Shown one piece after another: positions 1 through 12,351 of a stretch of DNA of 64,000 bases (its first letter is position 1; the number at the start of each line of letters is the position of its first letter). The translations under genes and the position numbers were made by a program. Source of the stretch: Crocodylus rhombifer (taxonomy: Eukaryota; Chordata; Crocodylia; Crocodylidae); assembly GCA_038503035.1 (NCBI GenBank), contig JAVSML010000027.1, forward strand, positions 1,894,791-1,958,790, given 5' to 3'. A model generated the notes under the pieces. The model saw only the letters and a program-made list of their open reading frames with translations. It was not told the origin of the DNA and ran no database searches.

Positions 1-3000
1 TGCTTCTAGCCCACATTAGTAATGACCCCTTCACTGCTTCAAAAACCACTAATAGTCTTCAGCAAAGGCAAGAAAAATGAACAGGATAAATTGGAATCCA
101 CAGTCAGTAATTTGCATCATATGAGGCTGCTTTGGCCACTCACACTCATTCTTGGCCATCAATCGTTTGCTGTCAGGTGCTGCACTCTGCCACCATGATA
201 AATACTCCTCCTAACACTCTGATTCGTCCAAACAATGTAATTGTCCTCTATTCTCCTCTTGGTAATGGAGATAATGAATGACTGCACAAACAAGAAGGAT
301 TGCTCATCACAGGCACAGGGGTGGCTTCAAACTGAAAAGCCTCTAGTACAAATTTTAATTGACTGAAAACACAGGTTGAAAGAAAAGAAATTTTATTTCA
401 TCCCTAAGCTTCAAGCAGGTCTGACCTTGCCCATTTCAGTTTTGAGGAGCTGGAGCTCTCTGAAGTGGGGTACATGAAAATATATTCTGGAAATATTTAA
501 TCATTGAAAAAAATGGGTACAACAAGATCCATATAAAATAATATTGCTGGAAAGCAGCCACAGAGGAATGTTGTCCAATATGCAGTTCGGTGGAAAATGA
601 CTTCTTCCTTTAATTGTGTTTAATCCCAAACTGCGAGGAGATTGTATTATCAAAAAAACTCTTCAAATGGTATCAGTTCCATTCCGTTAAATACTTATTG
701 TACTACCAGGAATAATATTTAAAAAAATTAGTGAAACTATAACCATGCATAAATAGAATTGCATTCAACAGCACAGAGCATGATGGAAATCAGCAAGTCT
801 ACTCAGTGTGAGAGCCATCCTGGAGCTATTAAGATCAGTACACACAGGACCAACACACACTTAAAATGGGGATCTTATCAAAATTCACCTTGCACAGATG
901 GCTTTTATTATTTCTAATTAAGAGTGAGGGACAATAGTGCTACAACCTAAACTTACTTAAATAATGATCCACATTTTGGGGAAGGGGGTTTTTTTGGTTT
1001 TTTTTTTTTTTTGAAAACTCAGTGATTCTATGGCTTTTTAAATGTGAAGTGGACTGTTTATATGAAAGCGTTCTGGCAGACAGCCACCATATTTCTAAAA
1101 TTAAAGAAAGGATTGAAAACAATCAGCATTCTGAGGAACTGAAACCACGGCAATATGTTTCTGATTAATTTACAAATATATGTATATATTTAAGGCTAAA
1201 CTACAGAACCAGAAAATTCCTACTAGTTAGTCTATCACATGCATTCTTACACTTTATTAGAACAGACATCATATTGAAATAATAAACATGGGAGGCCTCC
1301 ATTTCTTCTTTGATCTATATTACTAAATGTCTGCCTGGCTAAGATGTAAAATAAACTTTGGTATGTTTGCACTTGAAAACTGGAAAAGGACCACAAGCAA
1401 TAATTTGTTGTCAGTTTCCATATACTCTAACTAAAACTATAGTTTAGTCTCTACACTGTTGGATGCCAGGCGATGCTAGTCCAGTCACCCCTGAAGTGGC
1501 TAAACTTTCTTGTAAGAATACATACTGTAATATGGTACCAATGATGATAGATCACTTCATCAGGATGGAACCAGACTGAAATGAATTAAAGGCACAGGTC
1601 ATAGCTTTACATGGTTTCTGAATCATTCTGAATCTATTGCAGACAAGTGTCATTGCAGCCTTAACTATGCAAGTATGCACTGAAGAATGCATCACGTAGC
1701 TCCTCTTTCTCTGAATATTTAAGGAGCACATTTTCAGCATTTCATAGTGTTAAACCTGCCAAATTATTTGCAAAATTATATTTAGGATTTTAACGTATGA
1801 TATGTTTCACTGAGTAGCCATTTATCTGATGTATTTCTGTATGGGTTTAAACATTTTTCATTTCCATTTCTGGCCTTGCTAGTAGGTTTGGTTCTAGTAA
1901 ATAAGAAAACTGTTAATTACAGTGTCAGTGCCACGTATACCTAACATAGATATCTGTTTTGAGGCATGGTAGTTATAGTGTGTATATTTATCTGATAGTT
2001 TTACTCAGGTAGATATATGGATTATGAAATTCCATACAGCACTGGTATATTTGGTTATCAAGAAGGTTAATTCAGAGAAGCCAGAAAAGGAGCTTCTGAT
2101 CAGAAGCCAATAGGATCTAATTCACTTTCAGAAATAGTGAGTGTAAAATGTTTTGGACTGCCAGGAATGGAGAGATTTAAAGAATATTCTGTGGTGCTTT
2201 ACCTCTACCCCACGTCACTGCACAACCATTATCCATTTGACTTTTCTCAGTCAATAACACCACTCCCTAGCTTTCTGATTAAAAATTAATCTAGCCAAAA
2301 ATGGTTGCTGGTAAGAAGAAGGAAGTGCTCTGAAGAGCTCCCTCGCCTCTAAACGTCCTCCTTGTACCATCAGTTTGTCACATCTGTTCCATGGTCTTAG
2401 GTATTCCTCAGACTCTTCACTGATACTGAATGGCCCCAGACTCCCATCTACAGCAGTCCAGAAGACATGTTCACAGAAAGCTCCAACCGGGACAGAACAC
2501 ATTAGCAACACAGGCTGCTGCGAGCACATCATCCTAGTGCTCTTCCCTTTGCACTAACTACTTGCTGAACAGGAATCCCATTCAAAAAGCCTCAACAGGA
2601 CTGATCCCAGCTACCCAAGATATTGTTCCTCCTACAATATCCATGACCTCTTGCAAGACCAGAATATAATTTTCGACTAGTGGAGGACATAGGAAGTCTT
2701 TCGAGTTTAGGAGATGAAACTTCAGCCCCATAACTCAGAGCATTTGGAACTCAATGCAAATGCATCTCTTTGATCTAGCTTTCCCACAGTAGCTATTCTT
2801 TTCTCTTATGTACAGACACATACAATCAAGCATTTACTCCTACCTGCTGGGTAGGAAGAGATATTATGTCCTTGTTAATTACTTGGGAGGTGCTCCAGTA
2901 GTAAGATGATGAGCACCAACAGAAGGACCTGCATAGATAGCCAGGGGGAGACGGAGGGGTCATTGATGATTTAATAGCAAACAAAACTCTCAAGCACGTG

Positions 3001-4341
3001 TTTTTGGTTAAGCTTCCTCTAGTACTCTATCACTTGTGCATCTTGCCTACACACAGGGCACAGGTCTCTGCAGTGCTGATCTGCTCTGAGCCTTTTTACC
3101 ATTAGTGGAGATGCAACAGAAGAACAGTTAAAAAAAACGCTGGGGTAGGTGCATCCTAAGGGGCTAGGAGCCCTGTCTCTGCAATTTTCCTACCTCCTGC
3201 TGGTCTGAAGTACAAGAGACCAGAAGGACCCACTTTTCTGTGTTTTGTCAATTTAAAGACATCAGGTAACAGATTCAGGGAGACAAGTTGATGTGCTAAG
3301 GAAGTTCAACATACATAAGAGGCTTGCTTATGACATATGGCTGCTTTTAGACATAACAGCAAAGGAAGATGACCAGCTGTGTATGTTACAAGTACTCATC
3401 CTGTAGACCACATTTACAGGAAAAACTGGTTGTACTAAGGGATGGAAGGAGGATGATTAATAAAGTAAAAATGTGGCACCAACTTATAAAAAAAATGATC
3501 ACCAATTCTGAAACCAGAGGGGAATGGAGAATCACATCACATCACCAACAACCTGAGAAGAAAAACATTTTGTGGTTTTGCCCAAGATTTTCCTGGAGCT
3601 TTTGACACAAAGAAAAAAAAGATGGTTAATGATTTCTACTAATTTTGAAAACAGAGAATATATCTTTCTGAAAATAATTGAGTGATATTCCCCTGAGAAA
3701 AATAGGGGTTTCTGGTGAAATTGTCAGCATTACCCTCTTCCTGAGTTTTGACTAACCCTAACAAAAATCCCATGTCTTTGTATTAGACTAAATAGATAAT
3801 TTTGCACAGCTCTTTCATTTGATTTTTTTTTACTTTCAAGTAGTAGATTTATTGGAAGGATAATAAACAACAGGGTTGTTTGACAAAAAGATAATTGCAA
3901 AAGAGAACCTGAGGAGCAAGTGGAGACTACAGAAATATTTAATGTGGGTAACAGGAAACTTGATGGCTTGCTTTGTGGTTAGTAATTAATTAAAAAATAA
4001 AACAGAAAAAGCTTGTTAACAGAATAGCAAGTAGTGTTTCAAAGGAAAATATTTAGGTTATTATGGAGAGGATTGAAATGTTACTTGACATAAGAATAAG
4101 ACTAGTGCAATTGTTCATGATTGGAATAAAATATATTAGGAAGAAGTACTCAAATATTTAAGGAGACATTAGACTTTTTGCCTGGAGAATGAAAAGACAA
4201 GAAAGTAGCATTTATAATTTTACCAGTAGTTAGGCCAAGGGATAAATCCATAAGAAAGATATTAGGATCAAGTCAGTAAATATCAGGTTAATAGTAGCCA
4301 GAAGGTGTACTGGAATGTTTTTGGGTGGTGTTCCTCTATGT
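1..4341. other. AT-rich unique sequence, no gene seen
   Basis: Noncoding, AT-rich DNA. Stop codons are dense in all frames and the longest open frame is under 100 codons, with no domain or signal peptide I recognise. A poly-T tract lies at about 988-1012. No transposon ends or RNA gene could be identified. Confidence 0.6.
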
Positions 4342-4969
4342 CAGAGGTGTTGAACATCACCATGGGCTGGATCTGGCATTCAGAGCTGGGTCATTTGGTT
4401 TGCAGTCTTTGCTCCAACCCTAGCTATAGAGAACCAGCAGCACTGGGGGAACAAGCCCAGCACCATGGCTTCTTCCTATGGTGCTACTGGCGCTCCAGCA
4501 CCAGCTCTCAGCCAGGTGTTTGACTGCTGCATGGGAACAGCCACAGTACTGCTGGGGCTCCAATGCTGTGGTTCTTGCCAGCCTGGCTGGCAAGCACCGA
4601 AGCAAAAGCAGTGGCACTTAAGTCCCAGCAGTACAGAAGGAAGAAACCTGGCACTGTGGTTTGTTCCGATAGTAGTAGCCAAGTGCCCATAATACCAGGC
4701 TTCTTCCTGCTGGGCCAGAGCTGATACCACATATGATGCCACGCCTGGACCAGCCCCACATGCTGCTGCAGGCAGCAGAGTGCCACACTGGTTGGAGTGC
4801 TATGTGTCTCCTCTAGTGTTACGTGTCACCATGTGCACTGGACCCAGCATGTGGGAATCCATGGGCCTAATCTGACCCTTGAGGCCAGCCCCGTGCTGTT
4901 TATCTCGCCCATGGCCTGGTCCCAGGACATTCATCTGGTCCACAGGGCCAGATGAGCTTTACACCCCTG
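4342..4969. mobile_element. Nonautonomous hAT-type DNA transposon, 628 bp
   Basis: The left end CAGAGGTGTTGAACATC and the inverted right end CAGGGGTGTAAAGCTCATC resemble the CAGGGGTGT termini common in vertebrate hAT elements. The flanks are ctctatgt (4334-4341) and ctctgtgt (4970-4977), an 8-bp target-site duplication matching at 7 of 8 positions, as expected for hAT transposases. The core is rich in CAGCA/CTGGC motifs and carries short open frames on both strands, but no transposase motif. Presumably mobilised in trans. Family assignment is inferred from ends and TSD length. Confidence 0.8.
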
Positions 4970-5388
4970 CTCTGTGTAAAGAATGGTGATATTAGAGATG
5001 GATCTCATCTTGGTCACATATGTATAAAATAAAATGACTTGTTACAAAAATAAAAACCCAGCCATTTTCTCCTGCAGATTTGAGGATAAAGTACTAGTAC
5101 AGAGGAGCCATGATAATGTAGCTTTTTATTAGCTGGGGTAAATCTGTAGCTAAAACTTGGTGAACAAAATCAGGACAGCAATCCTTAACAAAATTGGTTT
5201 TGAAATAGCAATATGAGTGGGTATTGCATGTTTATGAGCTCTAGATTCTTGTCCCCCAAATGGTAATGCACTAAGACTCATGAGACTGAAAAATGAACTG
5301 CCAGTACTTACCTAGTCTACTAAAGATGGGCCCAGGCTACACAATTCAGATGCAGATTTCTATCCATGACCCATTCAGAGATGTCTAA
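4970..5388. other. Unique sequence, nothing recognised
   Basis: Short AT-rich spacer between a hAT-type element and a GGCTAGG-TIR element. No open frame or repeat recognised. Confidence 0.5.
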
Positions 5389-5763
5389 GGCTAGGGACAG
5401 AAATTACACATAAACCGGTATAAGTGATCAGAAACCGGTTCAAATCTGTAACACAACAGAAGTTCAGTGCACATAAACCACTTTCAAAATAGCCCAAATT
5501 GGTTTAAGTAAACCTGGATGGACATAATATCAGATTTAACTGATTTAGGTTAAATCAGGTTACTGAACTTCTGTCTCAGATCCCCTCCAGATTCAAGCTA
5601 TCTGCTCCAGCCCAGCAGGAAGGCATGCTCTAGTGCCCCCCGGCTTCTGGCTTCAGCCACTGCAGGCATATGGCTGCATTTCTGGAATCAAAAGTGAATG
5701 TCTGTTCTCTTACTTATCATTTCAATCTATGCAGCTCACACTAACCTGTGACGATCAAATTGA
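5389..5763 (+). mobile_element. GGCTAGG-TIR element copy A, right end lost in gap
   Basis: Begins GGCTAGGGACAG right after TAA (5386-5388) and aligns by eye along its length with the complete copy at 14443-14933: repeated half-sites of the form AAACCGGTT/AACCAGTT, then a CAGCCCAGCAGG segment, then a CTGGAATCA segment. The right end is missing because a run of N begins at 5764. The TAA flank and GGC-type terminus suggest PIF/Harbinger; this is inference. No transposase frame. Confidence 0.75.
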
Positions 5764-5773
5764 NNNNNNNNNN
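5764..5773. other. Assembly gap (10 N)
   Basis: Ten ambiguous bases. They interrupt a transposon copy, so the gap was probably caused by collapse of a dispersed repeat and its true length may not be 10. Confidence 0.95.
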
Positions 5774-8003
5774 TGCTAGTTCTAGATTACTGATCTGTGG
5801 CCAAGGTAGATGGTCTCAGTACTCAATATTCTTCATTTGGAATAGGAACTTGAGAACCAAGGTGGTTATATTTAAGATCTGAACTAAACCAACCCCAGCA
5901 ATACCTAGATACTGTGATTATTGAAACTATTACTAATTAGTATTTGCATTTCTTAGGCAGGCATAATTCATCAAATCTAGTCTAAAACTAGTTTGAAGTC
6001 TCAAAGTGTATTAGTGACCTCCCCTACCACATTCTACGTGCAGCAAAAAAATCCTATTTGGAAGAGAAAAATCTTCATCTTCCAATACAGTCCATATGAG
6101 GTTGTATCTAGGTGCTCTAATTCTCTCTTCTTTCATGGAAGTAGCTTGTCCCTTCCACTGCTGCTGCTATCCACTGCACTAGACCCATACAACTGTTTGT
6201 TTTTTTAACTGCAAAGCCCCACTGGCCCAAGAATGTATCATGATACAGTAAAAATCTGAAGCACAAAATATTTCTAGGTCTTTTTCCTTGAGGCTAGCAA
6301 TTCTTTGAAGAAGAGAAAAGGCTTCAAGGCATTCTCAGGCATTATCATTCTGTAATGTACTCTTGCTCTTGCATGTGAAGCAATCAGAGAAGTAGGTCTA
6401 ACAGAGGGTACTGGATCTTAATGTGAGAAGTGAGAGGAAAAGCAGGCCACCCATTAAATCAACTCATTGGCTTTGGAACAGGGGAACACATCCTTATCAG
6501 CAGAACAGACTTAACAGATCAGGGAGTTGCATTAGTTCTCCTACTACAAGAACAGAGCTGGAACCCAAAGGATAGGGTAGAGACACAGGGAGATGGTCTG
6601 TATAGGTGCTCACTCAAAAGATATTGATAGATCAAATACATTTCAGGGATCTAGCTGAAGATTTGAATGTCTACCTCAGGTGTGAACCTTGGGAGATCTG
6701 GCCACAACTATGAGTAGAATTTTGCTAAAATGTTTGCCACGAGTTTTGTTCCCACTCAGTTTTTGTTTCAAGGTTTGATGAGTTTAAGAATATTAGCTCA
6801 AATACTTGAAAAGTTCAGAAGGGAAGCATGAAAATTTTAACACATCTGCCCCTTGGCAAGTTCAGCCTCCTTGTGCCTGACAATAGTGATGTCCATGTTG
6901 CATTTCCATACACTCAGTATACTAGCTCCTGTGCAATACGTAAAGGTAGGGCTAAGTTAATTGCATTTGAACCTCAGTTAAACCTGTTTCAGCTGGTTCC
7001 AGTCTGGTCACAGTAAACTGAATTCATGGGGCATCATTTGTGAATACACTGTGAAACACGTACTGCAGGGTTCACAAAGCCCTAATTTTAAAGCCCAATT
7101 TATTTCTTTTCTTAACTAATTATAAAAGATTCCTCAATAGATGGCACAGAAAAAGAAGATCAGTTACAAACGATAGTGCACAAAGAATGGGTAGAGTCAC
7201 TCAGTAGTTTACTTCTGTTTATATAAAGGCAGAGTTGCATAAATTAAAGATCTGATCCTCAAATATTATGTTAAATGAGGACATAAAATTTACCTAATTA
7301 TTTTAAAGAAAACCAAGATTGAAAATTAACATACAGAATTCCAGAATGATTAAGAGAGGTGGCTATCACAATATCATGTAAAAGAAGAGCATAAGATACA
7401 GTTATGGACTACTTAATGAAATACCCATTGTGCAGAATATATCCAAAACAATTTTATGGAATTGAGCAATGTATTGCAAAACCTAATCTGATGAAGAAGA
7501 CAGGAAGGTCTGTTTTAATTAACTTGCTAGATTGTTTTTCTTTTTGTTTGGTTGGTATAATTTTGTTTAAAAGAACGTTATCACCAATGCAGAATAATGG
7601 AAATACTATTCAAGTTTTATTAAAATCCTGACAATTTGAGATTAAAGAAAAAATTTCTCAGAAAACAGGTAATAACAAATGGTAATTTCTAAAAGTAGAG
7701 AGTGCTTACAGGACCTTTTCTCACTTTTACAAGGTGTAATTGAGCCAGGTGATAATATTAGGGAAGTATATGAAATGCAAAGGATTCATGCACTACTCAG
7801 CAAGAAAAATGCTCTCAAAGACCAACCTAGCACCCAGGAAGTCAATGGGATTATTCCCCTGGACTTTAGTAGGAGCAGGGTTGAGAATTAATCTTTAGCC
7901 TTTACTGATTAACATGTAGAGCCATATTTTCTTAAAATGCTGATTGTATTATGGACATTGTATAAAAATGGTGTTAGAAAATGTAATTAATATTTTTGGA
8001 ATT
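5774..8003. other. AT-rich unique sequence, no gene seen
   Basis: No convincing coding or RNA gene. Open frames of 60-75 codons lack recognisable domains. One possible old repeat lies at 7826-7888 and is listed separately. Confidence 0.5.
7826..7888. repeat. Possible remnant of an amniote 'GTCAATGGGA' palindromic repeat
   Basis: Contains GAAGTCAATGGGATTATTCC followed by GGACTTTAGTAGGAGCAGG, wording shared with a widespread old sauropsid MITE-like repeat whose core reads GAAGTCAATGGG. Only a fragment; assignment rests on remembered motif similarity. Confidence 0.35.
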
Positions 8004-8115
8004 ATTATATTAATATATAATATATATGTAACAATATACAATAATATAATGATATATAATATATAATAATATAATAATATTATATATATATAATATATAT
8101 ATTATTATATATTAT
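8004..8115. repeat. TA/TAA-rich microsatellite
   Basis: About 110 bases of almost pure A/T built from TATA, AATAT and TATAATA units, able to fold on itself. It runs directly into the U2 snRNA-like fragment, with no spacer. Confidence 0.9.
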
Positions 8116-8158
8116 ATTGCTTCTCGGCCTCTTGAAGGCTCAGATCAAGTGTAGTATC
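8116..8158 (+). pseudogene. U2 snRNA 5'-end fragment (pseudogene)
   Basis: Starts ATTGCTTCTCGGCCT and continues through AGATCAAGTGTAGTATC, matching the first ~43 nt of vertebrate U2 snRNA, including the 5' stem-loop and most of the GTGTAGTATCTGTTC branch-site recognition region. A few bases differ in the CCTTTTGGC loop (here CCTCTTGAAGGC). Similarity stops after GTAGTATC, so the Sm site and 3' stem-loops are absent and the fragment cannot be a working snRNA. No proximal sequence element can be recognised upstream, which is a TA satellite. Such 3'-truncated snRNA pieces can arise by LINE-mediated reverse transcription or template switching; no attached LINE tail is seen here. Confidence 0.85.
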
Positions 8159-8784
8159 AGAAAGAATATCAGCATATTTAGATTACTATCTCCCCCAATT
8201 ACTCATCCATCACACAAATACCATAATCTAATAAAGGAATAATTCTTTTAATATTTTTACATACTGGGTCATGGCTTAATGAGGCTGACTAGCAGGGTTT
8301 TTTGTTTATTTTAATACTCTTAAATTTCTACTCCTTTGTGAACCTTAGTTTCGTCTTTTGTTCTTGATTTAGCTTAGCAGTAGCCAGTGTGCATTTATCA
8401 GGCCAAACACAATCCAAAGAATTAGACAGGGCAGCCTATAACTTCCTCATTTTAATATGCAGGTCTCAGCTACTTGCATCAGATTATGAATTTCATGCCA
8501 AATCCTCTGATGTCTATAGACTGCATTCTCGTTTTACAGATGAAGGTGGTTGCAATCTGCTCTGCATTCTCTACAAGTTAGACACTGCTATTGGCAAATT
8601 GTAGTGCATCCCTCATTAGGGCAAATCTAATGCACCCTGGCTGTGTCCATTCATTGTCAAAATTTATTACCCAGGAGAACGGCACAACAGATTAAGGAAA
8701 CTAAGAGTTAAAACTGCACTGTGTTAGAAATTAAATGTTAGAATATGTTCTTGTAATTTGATGTTGTATTTTGGCATCCATACT
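8159..8784. other. Unique sequence, nothing recognised
   Basis: AT-rich spacer between the U2 fragment and a palindromic repeat remnant. No supported gene. Confidence 0.5.
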
Positions 8785-8892
8785 CACAATGAGTAGCACT
8801 TTACCCCATGAGTAGCTCCTTTGAATTTCATGGGGTTACTCATAGAATAAAACCCTATTCAGCATGAGTCAGGGTATCAGAATCTGGCTCCT
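8785..8892. repeat. Old 'GAGTAGC/CATGGGGTTACTCAT' palindromic repeat
   Basis: Contains ATGAGTAGCACTTTACCCCA, ATGAGTAGCTCCTTTGAATT and GGGGTTACTCAT in inverted arrangement, a pattern known from old MITE-like repeats of turtles, crocodilians and birds. Ends cannot be fixed by eye. Confidence 0.5.
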
Positions 8893-10526
8893 AGACACAG
8901 GGCTGGAAAGAGACCTTCGATTTGGTTATATTCTGAGCAGGAGACTTTGAATTTCCTTTTCACCTAAGCTACATCTGCTGAGCTAGTTCATCACAAAAGA
9001 AATGGGAACTATGGCAATACATAGTTCCAAGAGTCCCATTCATACCATAAATATGTGAGGCCATGGCTCTGGGCAAGCTTTTCAACACATTCAGTAGCAG
9101 GATTTGATAGAATGCAACAGCTAGTTCTCATTGCACCTCTTAATTTGCTTGCTGGAACTTGGCAATTTACCTTTCAAGAGCCACAGAGCAAGTGGATATC
9201 TGTTTGGCACACACAAAAGTTCTTTTCAAGGATCTTGTGAAAGGGTAAGGTATGGTCTGCAGCTTAATGAAGTTATCAACCAGTGACATATCTTGCCAGA
9301 AAATATTCATGACCTACTACGCTGATACAAAACTAGGTTGACTCACTCTCTAGTCACACATAATGTGTGTGCGGTGATTGCTATTATTCATAATTTAAGT
9401 TTCACTTAACTACGTAGATATACTGTATTTGCAAAGATAAAACTCATAGGCAAACGCTGCAACTGCTTTTGTTGCTACTGATTACAGCCAGGCAACAAGT
9501 TTCATAACAAAACCCCAACCATTCATAGCTCAGGCCAGGTTTACTGAAAGGTTCATGCAATTTCTGGCAAATCTAATAAGTGTTTTGGGTGCTGACTTGA
9601 GAATCATGATTTCACATGGCAGCTAGGTGAAACTGCAGTGGTCTAGGCTAAGTCTCACATGGCGGTTGAACCTGAAACCTCAACAGATGAACTCAGAAGT
9701 GTGAACTTATGTAGACTAAAAACGACAACAAACACTACATGAATCTTCTGCATAGTGATACTATAGAACAGCTGCACAATTCTCAGATTGACACAGCTTC
9801 CCAAGACTCCACACAGTCTTTTTCCAACTAGCTTCCTAATTTCAGTAGGCCAACTGATTTTTTTGTATATAATTTAAATTAATTTGTATACATGCCTCAA
9901 GCTCTAGAGAGAATGTTAAGCCCCTCTGTAAATAAATATACTTAATTTACAATCTCAGTTCTTGGGCTTTGTTTTCTCGTTCCCATTTTATTTCCACACA
10001 GTTCCAGTAGTCATCTCATTTCTTATGTGACAGAATAGCAAGAATATAGCATGTGTCAACATTTTTGATTATTTTGCCTACCACTCAGACAAATGCAATA
10101 TACAGATTTCCTCAGGCATCAAGGAGACGGGGGGAACACAAACAGAAAACAAAAACAACACAACTCCACACATACACACTTATGTACAAGGTTCTGCCAA
10201 AAAGACAATACTGTTTTAAAAAGCATGTAAAATAAAGTGCACAGAAGTCACTTTTCTACAGTAAAAGGCCTGATCTTGCTTTTGATCTATATGTACAGTA
10301 CTCATTCTGCCATGTGCTAAACATCCTCACTTGCTGTTAATTTCAAGAGGAGCAGAAAATGCGAAACACCTAGCAAAATAAGGCTGAGTATTTGGATCTG
10401 CCTCCTAAAAGGGTAGGAGTCTTCAAAAGGAGTCAAGGGCTTTCCATGAGGAACTCATTTTATATTGCAGAATCAGGCACATCAGTGAGATGATATTTGG
10501 CCAGCCCCTAACCCATACCCTTAAAA
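8893..10526. other. AT-rich unique sequence, no gene seen
   Basis: No recognised repeat ends, RNA gene or domain-bearing open frame. Short open frames of about 60 codons appear random. Confidence 0.5.
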
Positions 10527-10735
10527 CCAGATTTTTAAAAGGCACTGAGCACCTGAAAATGCAACTAAGCACCTAGAGGGATTTACAAGACAACTAAAAG
10601 GAGTCTGTAATTTCATACACATTTGTTTCAATGGGCCAGGCATCTATCCTGTTTAGGTACTTCTGAAAATACCAGTAGTTGCCTATCTGCAACTTTAGGC
10701 ACCCAACTACTTTTGAAAACATGGCCTATACGTAA
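10527..10735. repeat. Palindromic MITE-like repeat, ~209 bp
   Basis: The left part CCAGATTTTTAAAAGGCACT pairs imperfectly with the right end TTTTGAAAACATGGCC, and AGCACCT on the left matches AGGCACC on the right in inverted order. This fits a common sauropsid palindromic repeat recognisable by AGATTTTTAAAGG and TAGGCACC. Old, diverged, noncoding. Confidence 0.6.
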
Positions 10736-11644
10736 TTTATTGAACCAAATGCACATATTTGCCTAACACTTTGATGGTTGCCATCTTGCTGAAAATTCAA
10801 TGCACAACTCTGTTACAAAATAAGATTTAAATTTGTCCGTGTCTGGGAGCTCATGAGACCCCCATAAAGCCATGAGACTTCCAATGGTTTGAAATGGAAT
10901 CTAGGCAATTTACTTGATCTTTTACTACCCTGGTAAACCATTTCTTGTGGACAGTCTTTTAATAAAATCTCCTTAAAACCAATAAAATATATTTATAACA
11001 AAATACTGCACTCCTACCAACAATCTGCGAGCTGCTACATACACTTCACGGATTATAAATTGATACACTGTAATAGCTGCAAGGTTTTTAACAGCTGTCT
11101 CTCTCATGCTGTGTGTCCTGCACGAGTGGAGACTAAGATTCAGACACAGTAGTCACAAACTGAGACAGTGCTGCAATTTTCAGGGTGGATGGTGACCCTA
11201 TAATATTCTTTTTCCTAAAGCAAAGCGAAGGAGGAAGGAGATTTTCCTTGCTACACATATATTACATGAGAGTGTCTAGAAACCATGGTGAAGAATGCAA
11301 TAACAGTAGATACTGTTTTCTTTGAAAACTTACAACAACAATAGGAGATGGAAAAGTGAGAGTGGCAGACACTGTTTCGTGGACTAAATCAAGAATCCAG
11401 AGCTACCCACCCCACATGGAAACATGTGCCTGAGTTGCAACAGAATCTGTCGATCCCAGATTAGACTCTTCAACCATTTTCGGACCCAGAGATAAGACAA
11501 TCATGGAAGACAATCGTCCTTGGCTCTGAGGAATTTTCAAAGAAAAACAGCAAGTAGACAAAAGAGTAGATGTTACACACATTGGATGCATCCACACATA
11601 TGCTTTAATGCCGAGTAGACTAATTAGCTCCATGGAAAAACTTC
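10736..11644. other. Unique sequence, nothing recognised
   Basis: No gene or repeat that I can support. A 76-codon minus-strand frame at 11403-11633 has no identifiable domain. Confidence 0.45.
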
Positions 11645-12108
11645 ATCGTCTATATGTGCACTGGTATTAAGGCACATTAAATTAACTCCACCTTACAACA
11701 GTACTGTCAGGACAGTGCTATTGTATGGCGGACTACTTATGTGCACTGAAACGCATGTGTAGATGGTGACAGGGCGCTGGCCGGCTGCATGAGGCTGATA
11801 AAATGAGCTGTCTGCTGCCCCCCATGAGCTGCCTGCTGCCTATCCCCCCACACTTTAGTACCCTCTTGCCTCAGCCAGTCCCTCCACCGCCCAACACCAC
11901 CACCCAGGATTGACCTCCTCTCCCCCAGGTTCCCTGCCAGCCTGGGGCTGCTCCTCCCTGGCTCAAAGTGCTGGTGGTGGTGCAAAGGTGATGCAGAGTG
12001 CAAAGGTGCAGTGTGAATGTGTAGACACTGTGCCTGGAAGCAATTGACGTCAGTGTGAATTGTGCTGGAGTTTATTGCTTCACCTTAATTGCACATGTAG
12101 ATGCACCC
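11645..12108. mobile_element. TACACATG-type palindromic element, copy 1
   Basis: Left end CGTCTATATGTGCACTGG and right end CACATGTAGATGCACCC are imperfect inverted repeats, followed inside by TTAAGGCACATTAA on the left and CACCTTAATTGCAC on the right. The core is GC-rich (CCAGCCTGGGGCTGCTCC) and shares CCAGCCTGGGGCT and CTGGAGTTTATT with the copies at 19688 and 23351. No transposase frame. Probable MITE; superfamily not settled. Confidence 0.65.
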
Positions 12109-12266
12109 ATTTAGTGATACCTTGATTTCAGAAGAGGATGGACAGGTAATAGTGCACAGATGTATAAAATATGCTGGAGAGAAAGGAATCCATAAATGAG
12201 AACTCTAATCATTTGGAATAAATGCTAATCTCTGAACCTTTGTGAAGTTCAAAATAAATGCTATTT

Positions 12267-12351
12267 GCAGAAACTGAGGCAGTATGGAGTCAAGTGACTT
12301 GCCCATGCCCATATGGTGGGCTGGGTATATAGTTGGGAAGGGAGCACAGAG
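12267..12351 (+). repeat. MIR-like SINE remnant
   Basis: GCAGAAACTGAGGCAGTATG followed by GTGACTTGCCCATG recalls the conserved MIR/CORE-SINE phrase 'gaaactgaggca ... tgacttgccca'. Diverged, with both ends indistinct. Confidence 0.55.
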
